A DNA stretch of 64,000 bases from Aurantimonas coralicida DSM 14790 (GTDB lineage Bacteria > Pseudomonadota > Alphaproteobacteria > Rhizobiales > Rhizobiaceae): contig NZ_ATXK01000002.1 in the NCBI RefSeq assembly GCF_000421645.1, positions 372,001 to 436,000 on the forward strand, given 5' to 3'. This document shows positions 37,695-45,714 of the stretch, piece by piece. Below the pieces are notes generated by a model. The model was not told where the DNA came from. It searched no databases and saw only the letters and a list, made by a program, of their open reading frames with translations. Both the position numbers and the translations under genes were made by a program. Within the stretch, counting starts at the first letter, position 1; every line of letters begins with the position of its first letter.

Positions 37695-37743
37695 GGGGCC
37701 TCGCTCTGAACAGGGCGGGGCCCTCCGCATGACTGGAGGGCCC
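37695..37743 (+). promoter_or_regulatory. Two alternative hairpins between xoxF and xoxG
   Basis: Hairpin A pairs 37695-37707 with 37712-37724, thirteen pairs including four G-T pairs, with loop GAAC. Hairpin B pairs GGGCCCTCC at 37718-37726 with GGAGGGCCC at 37735-37743. They share bases 37718-37724, so only one can form. No T-run follows either. They may trim or attenuate the transcript so that xoxF is made in excess. Confidence 0.6.
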
Positions 37744-37866
37744 GTCGTCAGGCATCGACCTCGACCTCGGGCCTTCGCTTTTGGGAGGGGAGGGTGCGCG
37801 CCATCCGCGCGCATCGTCCGAAGCTCGGGCCGCTTGAGTGGCCCGGTTGTCAACATGAGGCCTTGA

Positions 37867-38601
37867 ATGAACAGCAAGTTGATCGCGATCATGGGCGCCG
37901 CCCTCCTGTCGGCCAGCACCCTGGCCATCGCGCAGGACAGTGGCACCACGGTCGTTCCCGCCGGCGAAGCGGCGCCTGCCGCAGCAGCGCCGGCCGCGGA
38001 GACAGGCGGTGCCGCCGCGGCGACCGCAACGGCTGCGCCCGCCGCCGCCGACAAGGCCCCCGAGGCGGCTGCCGCCGAGACGGCCCCGGCCAGCGGCGAT
38101 GCCGAAATGGCATCCGCCGAGCACATGAAGCCCGACGCCCATCCGTCCAAGGATACGGCCACCGAAGGCAATGCGCCGACGGAAGGCGATCTCGGCAAGA
38201 ATGCCGATCCGGCCGGCAACCCGACCTATGTCGTCGCACCCGATGGCAAGGTCGATTGGTACGCCTGGCGCGGCTACAAGAAATACATGGCCAATTGCAT
38301 GCAGTGTCACGGCCCGGACGGCATGGGCTCGTCCTTCGCCCCCAATCTGGCGGAGTCCCTGCAGGACCTGACCTATTACGATTATGCCGGCATCGTCGTC
38401 GGCGGCCAGCAGAACAAGTGGAGCGCCGGCAACTCCATCATGCCGGCCTGGGGCGAGGATCCCAACGTGATGTGCTCGCTGGACTCGATCTACATCTACC
38501 TGCGGGGCCGCGCAGACGGCACCATCGGGCGGGGCGAGCCCAAGCGGATCGCCAACAACAAGGAGGCCCAGCAGGAAGAGTACGACTGTCTGGGATTTTA
38601 A
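37867..38601 (+). CDS. xoxG: XoxG, cytochrome c electron acceptor of XoxF
   Basis: A 244-residue periplasmic cytochrome c. After a signal peptide (to about residue 22) lies an Ala/Glu/Pro-rich linker (about 30-110), then the haem-binding NCMQCHGPDG with Cys144, Cys147 and His148, and NSIMPAWGED with the likely Met ligand. There is only one CxxCH, as in cytochrome cL/XoxG. It takes electrons from XoxF and passes them to a terminal oxidase chain. The long linker is unusual. The ATG follows GAGG. It is 180 bases after xoxF, beyond the two hairpins, and 3 bases before xoxJ. Confidence 0.92.
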   Translation: MNSKLIAIMGAALLSASTLAIAQDSGTTVVPAGEAAPAAAAPAAETGGAAAATATAAPAAADKAPEAAAAETAPASGDAEMASAEHMKPDAHPSKDTATEGNAPTEGDLGKNADPAGNPTYVVAPDGKVDWYAWRGYKKYMANCMQCHGPDGMGSSFAPNLAESLQDLTYYDYAGIVVGGQQNKWSAGNSIMPAWGEDPNVMCSLDSIYIYLRGRADGTIGRGEPKRIANNKEAQQEEYDCLGF

Positions 38602-38604
38602 GGC

Positions 38605-39567
38605 ATGACAGCAGTGTCGAGGACATCTGCCGGCATCGCGAGCGTTCTGGCGCTCGCGATGTCGTTTCCGGCGGCAGCGCAGGATCGCGAGTTCGGCGGC
38701 GAGATCGAACTCGTCGATCCGAACGTCCTGCGGGTCTGCGCCGACCCGAACAACATGCCCTTCTCCAACCAGGCCGAACAGGGCATGGAGCAGGCAATCG
38801 CCGAGCTTCTGGCCGACAAGCTCGACCGCGAGTCCGTGAGCTATTCCTACTTCCCGCAGGCCACCGGCTTCGTGCGGATGACGCTCGGCTCCAATCTCTG
38901 CGACGTGATCATCAGCTACCCGCAGGGTGACGAACTCGTCCAGAATACCAATGCCTATTACCGCACCTCCTACGCGCTGGTTTATCCGGAGGATGGCGCC
39001 CTCGCCGGGGTAACGACGATCGCCGACCCCAAGCTCAAGGACAAGCGGATCGGCATCGTCGCGGGCACGCCGCCGGCAACCTATCTGGCCCGCGCCGGGC
39101 TGATCGGCCGGGCCAAGCCCTACCAGCTGATGATCGACACGCGGGTCGACAATTCCGCCAAGTCGATGATCGACGATCTCGGCACCGGCGACATCGACGC
39201 GGCCGTGCTCTGGGGCCCGATGGCCGGCTATTACGCCAAGCTCGCCGATGCCGATTACACCGTCGTGCCGCTGGTGGCTGAAGGTCCGGGCCCGGCCCTC
39301 GCCTATCGCATCACCATGGGGGTGCGGGCCTCCGACCAGGAATGGAAGCGCACGCTCAACCGGGCGATCCGCGACTATCAGGGCGAGATCAACGAGATCC
39401 TGCTGGCCTATGGCGTGCCGCTGCTCGACGAGGCGGACCAGCCGATCCTGTCGCAATCGGGCAAGACCGCCCAGGACCTGCCGTTGCCGCAGAAGGCGCA
39501 GGCTACCGACGTGACGGCTCCGGCCGACGCGACGGATACCGCGGCCAGCCCCGAGCCGAAGGGGTGA
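38605..39567 (+). CDS. xoxJ: XoxJ/MxaJ-type periplasmic binding protein
   Basis: A 320-residue protein with a signal peptide ending AAAQ (about 24). The solute-binding fold begins VLRVCADPNNMPFSN, typical of MxaJ/XoxJ. XoxJ is thought to help activate XoxF or load its cofactor and metal; its ligand is unproven. It starts three bases after the xoxG stop, so it is translationally coupled. The final 40 residues are a proline- and alanine-rich tail outside the binding fold. Confidence 0.92.
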   Translation: MTAVSRTSAGIASVLALAMSFPAAAQDREFGGEIELVDPNVLRVCADPNNMPFSNQAEQGMEQAIAELLADKLDRESVSYSYFPQATGFVRMTLGSNLCDVIISYPQGDELVQNTNAYYRTSYALVYPEDGALAGVTTIADPKLKDKRIGIVAGTPPATYLARAGLIGRAKPYQLMIDTRVDNSAKSMIDDLGTGDIDAAVLWGPMAGYYAKLADADYTVVPLVAEGPGPALAYRITMGVRASDQEWKRTLNRAIRDYQGEINEILLAYGVPLLDEADQPILSQSGKTAQDLPLPQKAQATDVTAPADATDTAASPEPKG

Positions 39568-39584
39568 CCCGCCCGGGCCCGGCC

Positions 39585-40187
39585 ATGCGGCGGATCATCC
39601 CGGCGCTGGCCTGGCTGGCGCTGGCGGTCGGCGGTGTGGTCTTCCCAGGCCAAGGGCCGGGCGGTTTCACCGCCCAGGCGCAGACGGCGGCAGTGGACAA
39701 CGTCGCGGTTCCGGAGCCCGAAGACTACCGCACCGAAGCCTACCGGGCACCGGTGCCCGCCACCCTTGCCGGCGGCACCGTCATCGATACGGAGACGGCG
39801 GAGCGCCTGCATGGCGAGGGTGTCGCCTTCGTCGACGTGCTGCCGCGTCCGCCACGGCCGGACCTGCCGGCCAGCACCTTGTGGCGCGAACGACCCCGCA
39901 ACGACATTCCGGGCTCGCTCTGGCTGGTGGATACCGGCTATGGCGCGCTGACGCCGGCAATGGAGGCCTATCTCCTCGACGGCCTCGCCACGGCGACCGG
40001 TGGCGACAAGAGCCGCCCGCTCGTCATCTATTGCGATCGCGATTGCTGGATGAGCTACAACGCCGCCAAACGCGCGATCCGCGCCGGCTATGAGGCCGTT
40101 TACTGGTATCCCGACGGTGTCCAGGGCTGGGCAGAGGCGGGCAACGATCTGGCCGCCAACCGGCCGGAGCCGCGACCGGACGAGTAA
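39585..40187 (+). CDS. PQQ-associated Cys-Trp motif, rhodanese-like protein
   Basis: A 200-residue secreted protein related to the family annotated as PQQ-dependent catabolism-associated CXXCW motif protein. A signal peptide spans about residues 1-33. The rhodanese-like domain contains VIYCDRDCWMSYNAAKRA, with Cys150, Cys154 and Trp155. The two cysteines may act in redox or sulfur transfer; the function is unknown. ATG 39585 is favoured for the signal peptide, but GTG 39564, overlapping the xoxJ stop, is also possible. It is the last gene of the xox operon. Confidence 0.85.
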   Translation: MRRIIPALAWLALAVGGVVFPGQGPGGFTAQAQTAAVDNVAVPEPEDYRTEAYRAPVPATLAGGTVIDTETAERLHGEGVAFVDVLPRPPRPDLPASTLWRERPRNDIPGSLWLVDTGYGALTPAMEAYLLDGLATATGGDKSRPLVIYCDRDCWMSYNAAKRAIRAGYEAVYWYPDGVQGWAEAGNDLAANRPEPRPDE

Positions 40188-40223
40188 CGCCGGTCAGCGA
40201 GGCTCGCCGGAACGAACGACCGG

Positions 40224-40400
40224 TCAGAAGCGCCGGCGCGTGCGCCGTACGAAGATGTAGCCGGCGACCCCCGCCGCAACGATCGCGACGACCACGAACA
40301 GGACCAGCATCGCCGCCGCGCCGAGAAGCGCGCCGAACGTGTCCCAGAAACCGATCTGGGCAATCAGGATGGCGATCAGGACGATCAGCAGGAGCGGCAT
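40224..40400 (-). CDS. Small membrane protein of unknown function
   Basis: A 58-residue protein with two adjacent hydrophobic helices (about 2-20 and 24-50) and a basic tail, FVRRTRRRF. This topology puts the tail in the cytoplasm. AAGGAA is seven bases before ATG 40400. It lies 96 bases downstream of the response-regulator gene on the same strand. I recognise no family. Confidence 0.65.
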   Translation of the reverse strand: MPLLLIVLIAILIAQIGFWDTFGALLGAAAMLVLFVVVAIVAAGVAGYIFVRRTRRRF

Positions 40401-40496
40401 GGCGGTTCCTTCTTCGGCAGCGGCAAGGGGCCGGTCCAAGGACTGCCCCGCGCGTTCCGATGCGTCAAGCGGTCGTCGGCGTTTCGCGTCCGCCGG

Positions 40497-41126
40497 TCAG
40501 CGATTGAGCATCCGGCCGCCCTTGGTCTCGATGGCGAAGCGGACGAGATCGGACGTCCGTTCGACGCCGAGCTTTTCCTTGATCCGCGTCGAAGTGTTGG
40601 CGATCGTCTTGTAGGCGACGCCCAACCCCTCGGCGATCTCGGTCAGGCTCTTGCCTTCGCCCAGCATGTGCAGGATCTGCAATTCGCGCCGCGTCAGGTC
40701 GTCGGGGCCGGCGCCGCGGCCCGCATGGGTCGCCATCAGCGCCGCCGTCTCGCTGTCGACATAGGGCTCGTTCTTCAGCGCCATCTCGATCGCCTCGACC
40801 AGTTCGTCCGACGGCGCGCTCTTGGCGACGTAGCCGAGCGCGCCCTCGCGCCGCGCCGAGGCGGCATAGACGATGTCGGAATACATGGAGAACACGACGA
40901 TCCGGGCTTTCGGATCGTCGGCGCGCAGCCGTCGCAGGACGTCGAGGCCGCTGCCGTTCTTCAGGTTGATGTCGAGGACGACGACGTCGGGCCGCAGGCG
41001 GCGGAACTCGGCCAGCGCCTCGGACGGGGTTTCGGCCTCGCCGATCTCGCTGACCTCCAGCGTTTCCACGAGGCGCCGGACGCCGTCCCGCACCACCGTA
41101 TGATCGTCGACGATCAGTATCTTCAT
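40497..41126 (-). CDS. moxX: NarL-type response regulator, MoxX-like
   Basis: A 209-residue cytoplasmic regulator. The receiver domain has IVDDH, Asp52 in VVVLDINLK and the conserved Lys in YVAKSAPSDE. The C-terminal LuxR helix-turn-helix is LTRRELQILHMLGEGKSLTEIAEGLGV. Its kinase partner overlaps it by four bases (ATGA), so they form one system. Because the kinase has a LapD/MoxY-type sensor, the pair resembles MoxYX/FlhRS, which switches on methanol-oxidation genes in Paracoccus. Its targets here are most likely the xox genes, which is inferred. Confidence 0.87.
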   Translation of the reverse strand: MKILIVDDHTVVRDGVRRLVETLEVSEIGEAETPSEALAEFRRLRPDVVVLDINLKNGSGLDVLRRLRADDPKARIVVFSMYSDIVYAASARREGALGYVAKSAPSDELVEAIEMALKNEPYVDSETAALMATHAGRGAGPDDLTRRELQILHMLGEGKSLTEIAEGLGVAYKTIANTSTRIKEKLGVERTSDLVRFAIETKGGRMLNR

Positions 41127-42487
41127 GACGTCTCCTGCCTGTCGTCGCCGTCGATATGGGGGCCGGTTCCGCGCGGCAGCGGCACCCAGCCTTCGAGCCG
41201 GACCCCCGGCGGCAGGGGCACCTGCGCGATGTCGAGACGCCCGCCGACCGCCTCGACCCGCTCGCGCATGCCGATCAGCCCGAAGCCGCCGGCCGTGCCC
41301 GTTGCGGGCAGGCCGCCGCCATCGTCGACCACCGAAAATTCCAGCCGTCGTGCGCGGGTCTCCAGCCGGATGGCGATGCGGCTCGGGTGACCATGGCGAA
41401 GCGCATTGTGCACCGCTTCGCGCACCGCGCGCAGCACCAGGACCTCCAGCGTGCCGCCCCAGTCGCCGTCTTCCAGCGCCGCGGTGATGGCGATGTCGGG
41501 ATGGCGGCGGGACAGGTCGGCGACGAGATCCTCGATCGATGCCTTGAGGCCGAGGCCGGGCATAAGGCCGGGCCGCAGATCGGTGAGGATGCGGCGCACC
41601 TCCTGGCGGGCGCGATGGGCCGCCGACTTGATGTCCTCGGCCCGCGACGCGATCGTTTCGCCGCCATCGAGCTTGGCCGACGCCCGGCGGATCGCCGAGG
41701 CGTCGACGTCGATGACGAAGAGCAGCGGGCCGATCTCGTCGTGCAGATCGCGCGCCAGTTCGGCGCGTTCCTCGTCCTGCAGCAGCAGCAATTGCTCGGA
41801 GAGCCGGCGGTTGCGCGCCGAAATCTCGTCGAGCCGCCTCGCCATGTCGTTGCAGCCGGCGGCCAGCGCCCGCATCTCCGGCGGGCCGGCGGGAGCCAGA
41901 TCGATATCGTAGTCGCCGCCGCCGATCCGGGCGAAGGCCGCCTGGATGTCGGCGAGGGGGCGCAGGGCCCGGTCGGCGACGACCCAGATCGCGGCGAAGG
42001 CGATCAGGAGGAAGGCGATCAGGATGGCGAGGCTGGTGGCGAGGTCCATCCAGCTGCTGGCCAGTTCGTTGCGCGGGTCGATGGAGACGACCGCCGCCGT
42101 CATCGGCAGGGCGCTGCCCGACAACGGCATGATGATGGTCGAGGGCGGCGGCGCCAGGAAATCGACGAACCATTCGGGCAGGCCGCCATAGGCCTCGGCG
42201 GGTTGCGAGGCGGCGCGCACGGCACCGGTGGCATCGATCAGCATCATCTGGACATGGCGGTCGCCGTTGAAGGCGCGCACGAAGCTGGCCAGCTCGCCCT
42301 GCGTGTCGCGGGAGGCGGGCAGTTCGGCGATCAGCTGGGCAACGCGATTCGATGCGACGGTGCGCGCCGCGGTCAGTTCGGCTTCGATGTTGGACGAGGC
42401 CTGCCGAAAGCCCAGAAGGCCGCCGATCACCAGAATGGCGAGGAAGGCGGCGGTGAGCGTGGCGGCAAGGCGGGCTTTCAGGGACAA
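41123..42487 (-). CDS. moxY: Sensor histidine kinase, MoxY-like
   Basis: A 454-residue inner-membrane kinase. Two helices (about 8-28 and 149-170) enclose a periplasmic domain of about 120 residues of the LapD/MoxY-N type. A HAMP-like segment follows, then ELARDLHDEIGP with the phospho-accepting His249 of HisKA_3. The ATPase domain has REAVHNALRHGHP and DDGGGLPA...GLIGMRER. It is the partner of the regulator it overlaps by four bases. The periplasmic sensor makes it a good candidate to read methanol or quinoprotein state. Confidence 0.88.
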   Translation of the reverse strand: MSLKARLAATLTAAFLAILVIGGLLGFRQASSNIEAELTAARTVASNRVAQLIAELPASRDTQGELASFVRAFNGDRHVQMMLIDATGAVRAASQPAEAYGGLPEWFVDFLAPPPSTIIMPLSGSALPMTAAVVSIDPRNELASSWMDLATSLAILIAFLLIAFAAIWVVADRALRPLADIQAAFARIGGGDYDIDLAPAGPPEMRALAAGCNDMARRLDEISARNRRLSEQLLLLQDEERAELARDLHDEIGPLLFVIDVDASAIRRASAKLDGGETIASRAEDIKSAAHRARQEVRRILTDLRPGLMPGLGLKASIEDLVADLSRRHPDIAITAALEDGDWGGTLEVLVLRAVREAVHNALRHGHPSRIAIRLETRARRLEFSVVDDGGGLPATGTAGGFGLIGMRERVEAVGGRLDIAQVPLPPGVRLEGWVPLPRGTGPHIDGDDRQETS

Positions 42488-42614
42488 GGCGGCCGATCGT
42501 TGCGGTGACGGGAAGGCGGGCCCGGCGGCTGTGCGTCCGCGGCCCGGATCGCGTTCATTCAGACGCGCTGGCGTGGTCGCCCGTCAAGGGCGGCCGCGCC
42601 GATGATCCGTCGCG

Positions 42615-43868
42615 CTATCCGCCGAAATCGCAGGCCGTCTCCGGCTCGTCGATACCCAGCGTGTCGAGTTCGGAGACCTGGTGCAGGAAGCCTTCCTGCG
42701 GCGACGACGACACCACCGAGGCCTCGGTGCCGAGCAGCACCGGCTGGCGCAGCTGCCAGTCCCAGTCGCGGAAGGTCAGGCGCTGGCCCTTGAAGGCGGC
42801 GACGGTGAAGTCGGGGCTCTTGATGAAGGCATCGATCGTCGCTGGATCGACCGACTGGGTGCGCGAGGCGGCTTCGCCGATGACCCGCACCGCCGTCCAG
42901 GCCTGCATGTCCTTGGATTCCATCCGCCGGCCGGCGGCGTCCACGAAGCGGTTCTGGATCTGCGCCCCGCCCCATTGCTCGCTGGCCGGATGCCAGGAGC
43001 CCGGCGTCAGGCCCGCCGTGCCGGCGACGGGACGGGGGATCCAGTTGCGCCATGGCACATAGCTGCCGAACACCTCGCTTTCGTCGGCGACCAGCAGCAC
43101 GTCGTGATCGGGCAGATCCTGCAGGAAGACCGGGATCTGGCGCTGCACCAGCGCCTGGCCGGAATCGGTCGCCCGGGCGCCGCCCTTGTCCTCGAACAGC
43201 TTCTCGGCGACGATCTTGCCGCCGAACTTGGTGGCCGAACGCTTCAGCGCGTCGGCGAATGTCTGGTCGTCGGGATGTTCGCCGGCCACCAGCGCCCATT
43301 CGCGCCACTGCTTCCACATCAGATATTGCGCCAGACCGTCGGTCAGCATGGCCCGCGAGGGGGCGGTGTGCAGCATGTTGGGACGGCAGTCCGCGCCGCG
43401 CAGGCTGTCGTCCGTGGCGCCGGCGTTCAAGACCAGCGCATCGGCCGCGGCCGCCAGCTCGGCCACCGCCAGCGTGTCGGGGCCGGACAGGTCGGTGACG
43501 ATGTAATGGACGCCGGCCTCCAGCATGGTCCGGGCCGCCGCGGCCACGTCCTCGCCCGGCTTCAGCGTCACCACGTCCATGGTGAAGTTCTGACCCATGA
43601 AGGAGCCGGTTGTGTTGTTGTCGGCGATCCCCACCTCGGCGCCGGCGACGCCGATATCCTCCGGCGGAATGTTCAGCACCGAGAGGGCGAGGGTCGGCTC
43701 CCAGGTCCTGAGATAGCCGAGCTTGACGGTCTGCGCCGCTTCGGTTGCCGGAGCCGCAGCCTCCGTGCCCGGCTCGGCAGCCGGTTCCTGCGCCTGTCCC
43801 GCGCCGACCATCACCAGCATCAGGGCCGCGGCCCCCGTCAGCGCGCGTGCCATCGCCGTCTTCGACAT
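42615..43868 (-). CDS. PQQ-associated ABC-type substrate-binding protein
   Basis: A 417-residue periplasmic protein with a signal peptide (to about residue 26) and an Ala/Glu-rich linker. The mature body resembles the branched-chain amino acid receptor fold and the PQQ-dependent alcohol dehydrogenase system binding protein family: VKLGYLRTWEPTLALS, GIADNNTTGSFMGQNF and WTAVRVIGEAASR. Such proteins usually sit with ABC permease and ATPase genes; none is next to it here. Instead it precedes the MoxY-like kinase by 127 bases on the same strand. GGGAGG is seven bases before ATG 43868. Confidence 0.85.
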   Translation of the reverse strand: MSKTAMARALTGAAALMLVMVGAGQAQEPAAEPGTEAAAPATEAAQTVKLGYLRTWEPTLALSVLNIPPEDIGVAGAEVGIADNNTTGSFMGQNFTMDVVTLKPGEDVAAAARTMLEAGVHYIVTDLSGPDTLAVAELAAAADALVLNAGATDDSLRGADCRPNMLHTAPSRAMLTDGLAQYLMWKQWREWALVAGEHPDDQTFADALKRSATKFGGKIVAEKLFEDKGGARATDSGQALVQRQIPVFLQDLPDHDVLLVADESEVFGSYVPWRNWIPRPVAGTAGLTPGSWHPASEQWGGAQIQNRFVDAAGRRMESKDMQAWTAVRVIGEAASRTQSVDPATIDAFIKSPDFTVAAFKGQRLTFRDWDWQLRQPVLLGTEASVVSSSPQEGFLHQVSELDTLGIDEPETACDFGG

Positions 43869-44003
43869 GATCTGCCTCCCATTCCCCCGGCGGGCTCCCA
43901 CCCGCCTCCCGCGCACCCCCCGCGAAAATCGTTTGCTCCACAGGCTCAGGGCGTTAGTTCTAGCGCCAGCGCGGTGGGCATCGCGTTCCACGGAGAAGCG
44001 AGA

Positions 44004-44552
44004 GTGTTCGTCCTACCATTGTTTCCCCAAGGCCGCGCGCCAAGGCAAGGCAGAGTTTTTCCCGTTGTCGCCTTCCTTCTGGCGCTGGCACTGCCCGCCG
44101 CAGCCGCCGACAGGACCGTCGCCATCTTCGACTTCGAACTGATCGATTCCAGCCTCGAAGGCTCGATGATGGGTGAGAACGCCGACGAGCAGGCCCGGCT
44201 CGACCGCCTGGCACCGGACCTGCGCGAGGCAATCGCGGCGCTGCCCGGCTACAGCGTCGTCGACATTGCGCCGGTGCGCGAACGGGCGAAGAAGCAGTAT
44301 CTGCAGAGTTGCGGGAATTGCAGCCAGACCTTCGCCCGCGAGATCGGCGCCGACATCGCCGTCACCGGCACGGTGCAGAAGGTCTCCAACCTGATCCTCA
44401 ACATCAACGCCTATGCCTTCGATGCCGAGACCGGCGAGGCGATCGCCCGCGGCAGCGCCGACATTCGCTCCAACACCGACCAGAGCTGGCAGCGCGGCAT
44501 CGACTACCTCTGGGAAAACGTCCTCGAGACGCAGTTCGAGGCCGCGCGTTGA
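44004..44552 (+). CDS. DUF3280/DUF2380-type secreted protein
   Basis: A 182-residue protein. An N-terminal hydrophobic segment (about 20-36) suits export, then RTVAIFDFELIDSSLEG opens a TolB-like fold used in DUF3280-type proteins. AREIGADIAVTGTVQKVSNLILNINAY is its core. The function is unknown. GTG 44004 follows GGAGAAG; its TGA overlaps the TTG start of the MfnB-FolB fusion, so it is coupled to the C1-cofactor genes. It is divergent from the binding-protein gene at 43868. Confidence 0.75.
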   Translation: MFVLPLFPQGRAPRQGRVFPVVAFLLALALPAAAADRTVAIFDFELIDSSLEGSMMGENADEQARLDRLAPDLREAIAALPGYSVVDIAPVRERAKKQYLQSCGNCSQTFAREIGADIAVTGTVQKVSNLILNINAYAFDAETGEAIARGSADIRSNTDQSWQRGIDYLWENVLETQFEAAR

Positions 44553-45613
44553 TCAGGCTTCTGGCGAGCGTCACCGGGCCGCACGAAGCCGGCATCGTCC
44601 TCGAGGGCGGCGCCGATCTCGTCGATCTGAAGGACCCGGCGAAGGGCGCACTCGGCGCCGTCTCGCCGCAGGTGCTTGCGGAGACGATGGACATGGTAGC
44701 CGGCCGCAAGCCGGTGTCGGCCGTCGCCGGCGACCTGCCCATGCTGCCGGACACGGTGCGCGAGGCGGTCGAAGCCCGTGTCGCCGCCGATTTCGTCAAG
44801 ATCGGGCTGTTTCCGGCCAGCCGCGACGCGCGCCTCGCGGTGATCGAGGCGCTGCGGTCGCTGGCGGACCGCACCGGGCTCATCGCCGTGTTCTTCGCCG
44901 ATGGCGACCCGGATTTCAGCCTGTTGCCGGTGCTGGCGGAGGCCGGCTTCAGGGGCGCGATGATCGACACGATCGGCAAGTCGAGCGGCCGGCTGATGGC
45001 GCATCTGTCCATGACCGCGCTCGGCGACTTCGTGCGGAACGCACGCGATCTCGGCCTGATGAGTGGTCTGGCCGGATCGCTGGAGCCGCCAGACGTGCCG
45101 CGCCTTGCCGTCCTGCGGCCCGACTATCTCGGCTTTCGCGGCGCGCTGACGACGGGCGCCCGCGACGCGCCGGTGGATCTTGGCGCCGTGCGCACGATCC
45201 GCGCGCTGCTGCCGGCAACCGAGGATTCCGACCATGGAATCGAGCCCGTCGCCGGGCGCGGCGACCGCATCCTGGTGCGCGATTTCACCGTGCCGATGGA
45301 GATCGGCGCCTATGATCACGAGCGCGGCCGGACCCAGAAGGTGTGCTTTTCGGTCGAGGCCGAGATCGCTCCGATCGGCGCCGATGCGCGGTCGATGGCC
45401 GACATCTATTCCTACGATCTGATCCTCGACGCCATCCGCGCGCTCGCCGCCCGCGGCCACACCGATCTGGTCGAGACGCTGGCGGTGGAACTCGCCGAAA
45501 TGGTGCTCGCCGACGCCCGCATTCGGGAGGTGACGGTGCGCGTCGAGAAGCTCGAACTCGGGCCCGAGGCCGTCGGCATCGAACTGACGCGCCGCCGCGC
45601 CGGCGGACGCTGA
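44549..45613 (+). CDS. Fused (5-formylfuran-3-yl)methyl phosphate synthase (MfnB) and dihydroneopterin aldolase (FolB)
   Basis: A 354-residue two-domain protein. Residues 1-220 are MfnB-like (DUF556): they make the furan precursor of methylofuran from glyceraldehyde 3-phosphate. Lys28 in DLKDPAKG, Lys84 in FVKIGLF and Lys144 in TIGKSSG match the Schiff-base lysine positions. Residues 238-354 are FolB-like: Glu258 in YDHERG, Tyr289 in YSYD and Lys334 in VEKLEL match the aldolase residues. In the H4MPT route the aldolase acts on the pterin. The TTG start overlaps the upstream TGA. It makes parts of two C1 cofactors in one chain. Confidence 0.85.
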   Translation: MIRLLASVTGPHEAGIVLEGGADLVDLKDPAKGALGAVSPQVLAETMDMVAGRKPVSAVAGDLPMLPDTVREAVEARVAADFVKIGLFPASRDARLAVIEALRSLADRTGLIAVFFADGDPDFSLLPVLAEAGFRGAMIDTIGKSSGRLMAHLSMTALGDFVRNARDLGLMSGLAGSLEPPDVPRLAVLRPDYLGFRGALTTGARDAPVDLGAVRTIRALLPATEDSDHGIEPVAGRGDRILVRDFTVPMEIGAYDHERGRTQKVCFSVEAEIAPIGADARSMADIYSYDLILDAIRALAARGHTDLVETLAVELAEMVLADARIREVTVRVEKLELGPEAVGIELTRRRAGGR

Positions 45614-45714
45614 ACCGGGCTCCGATCCAAGAATCTCGCGGGGCGGGTGGCATGGCCGGGCGCGCCGTGACACGGTGGCCGCGTGAATGGCAGAGCGTTG
45701 CAGGGGGCAGCTTC

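Noticed and set aside
35722-39456. A very long open frame (1244 codons) on the left strand across xoxF-xoxG-xoxJ
   Set aside because: It is antisense to three well-supported genes and shows the repetitive Arg/Asp/Gly/Val composition expected of the opposite strand of high-GC coding sequence. No domain is visible.
30827-43868. A calcium-type methanol dehydrogenase (mxaFI) or lanmodulin in the methanol region
   Set aside because: The only dehydrogenase is XoxF with Asp330. No small beta-subunit gene and no EF-hand protein was found.
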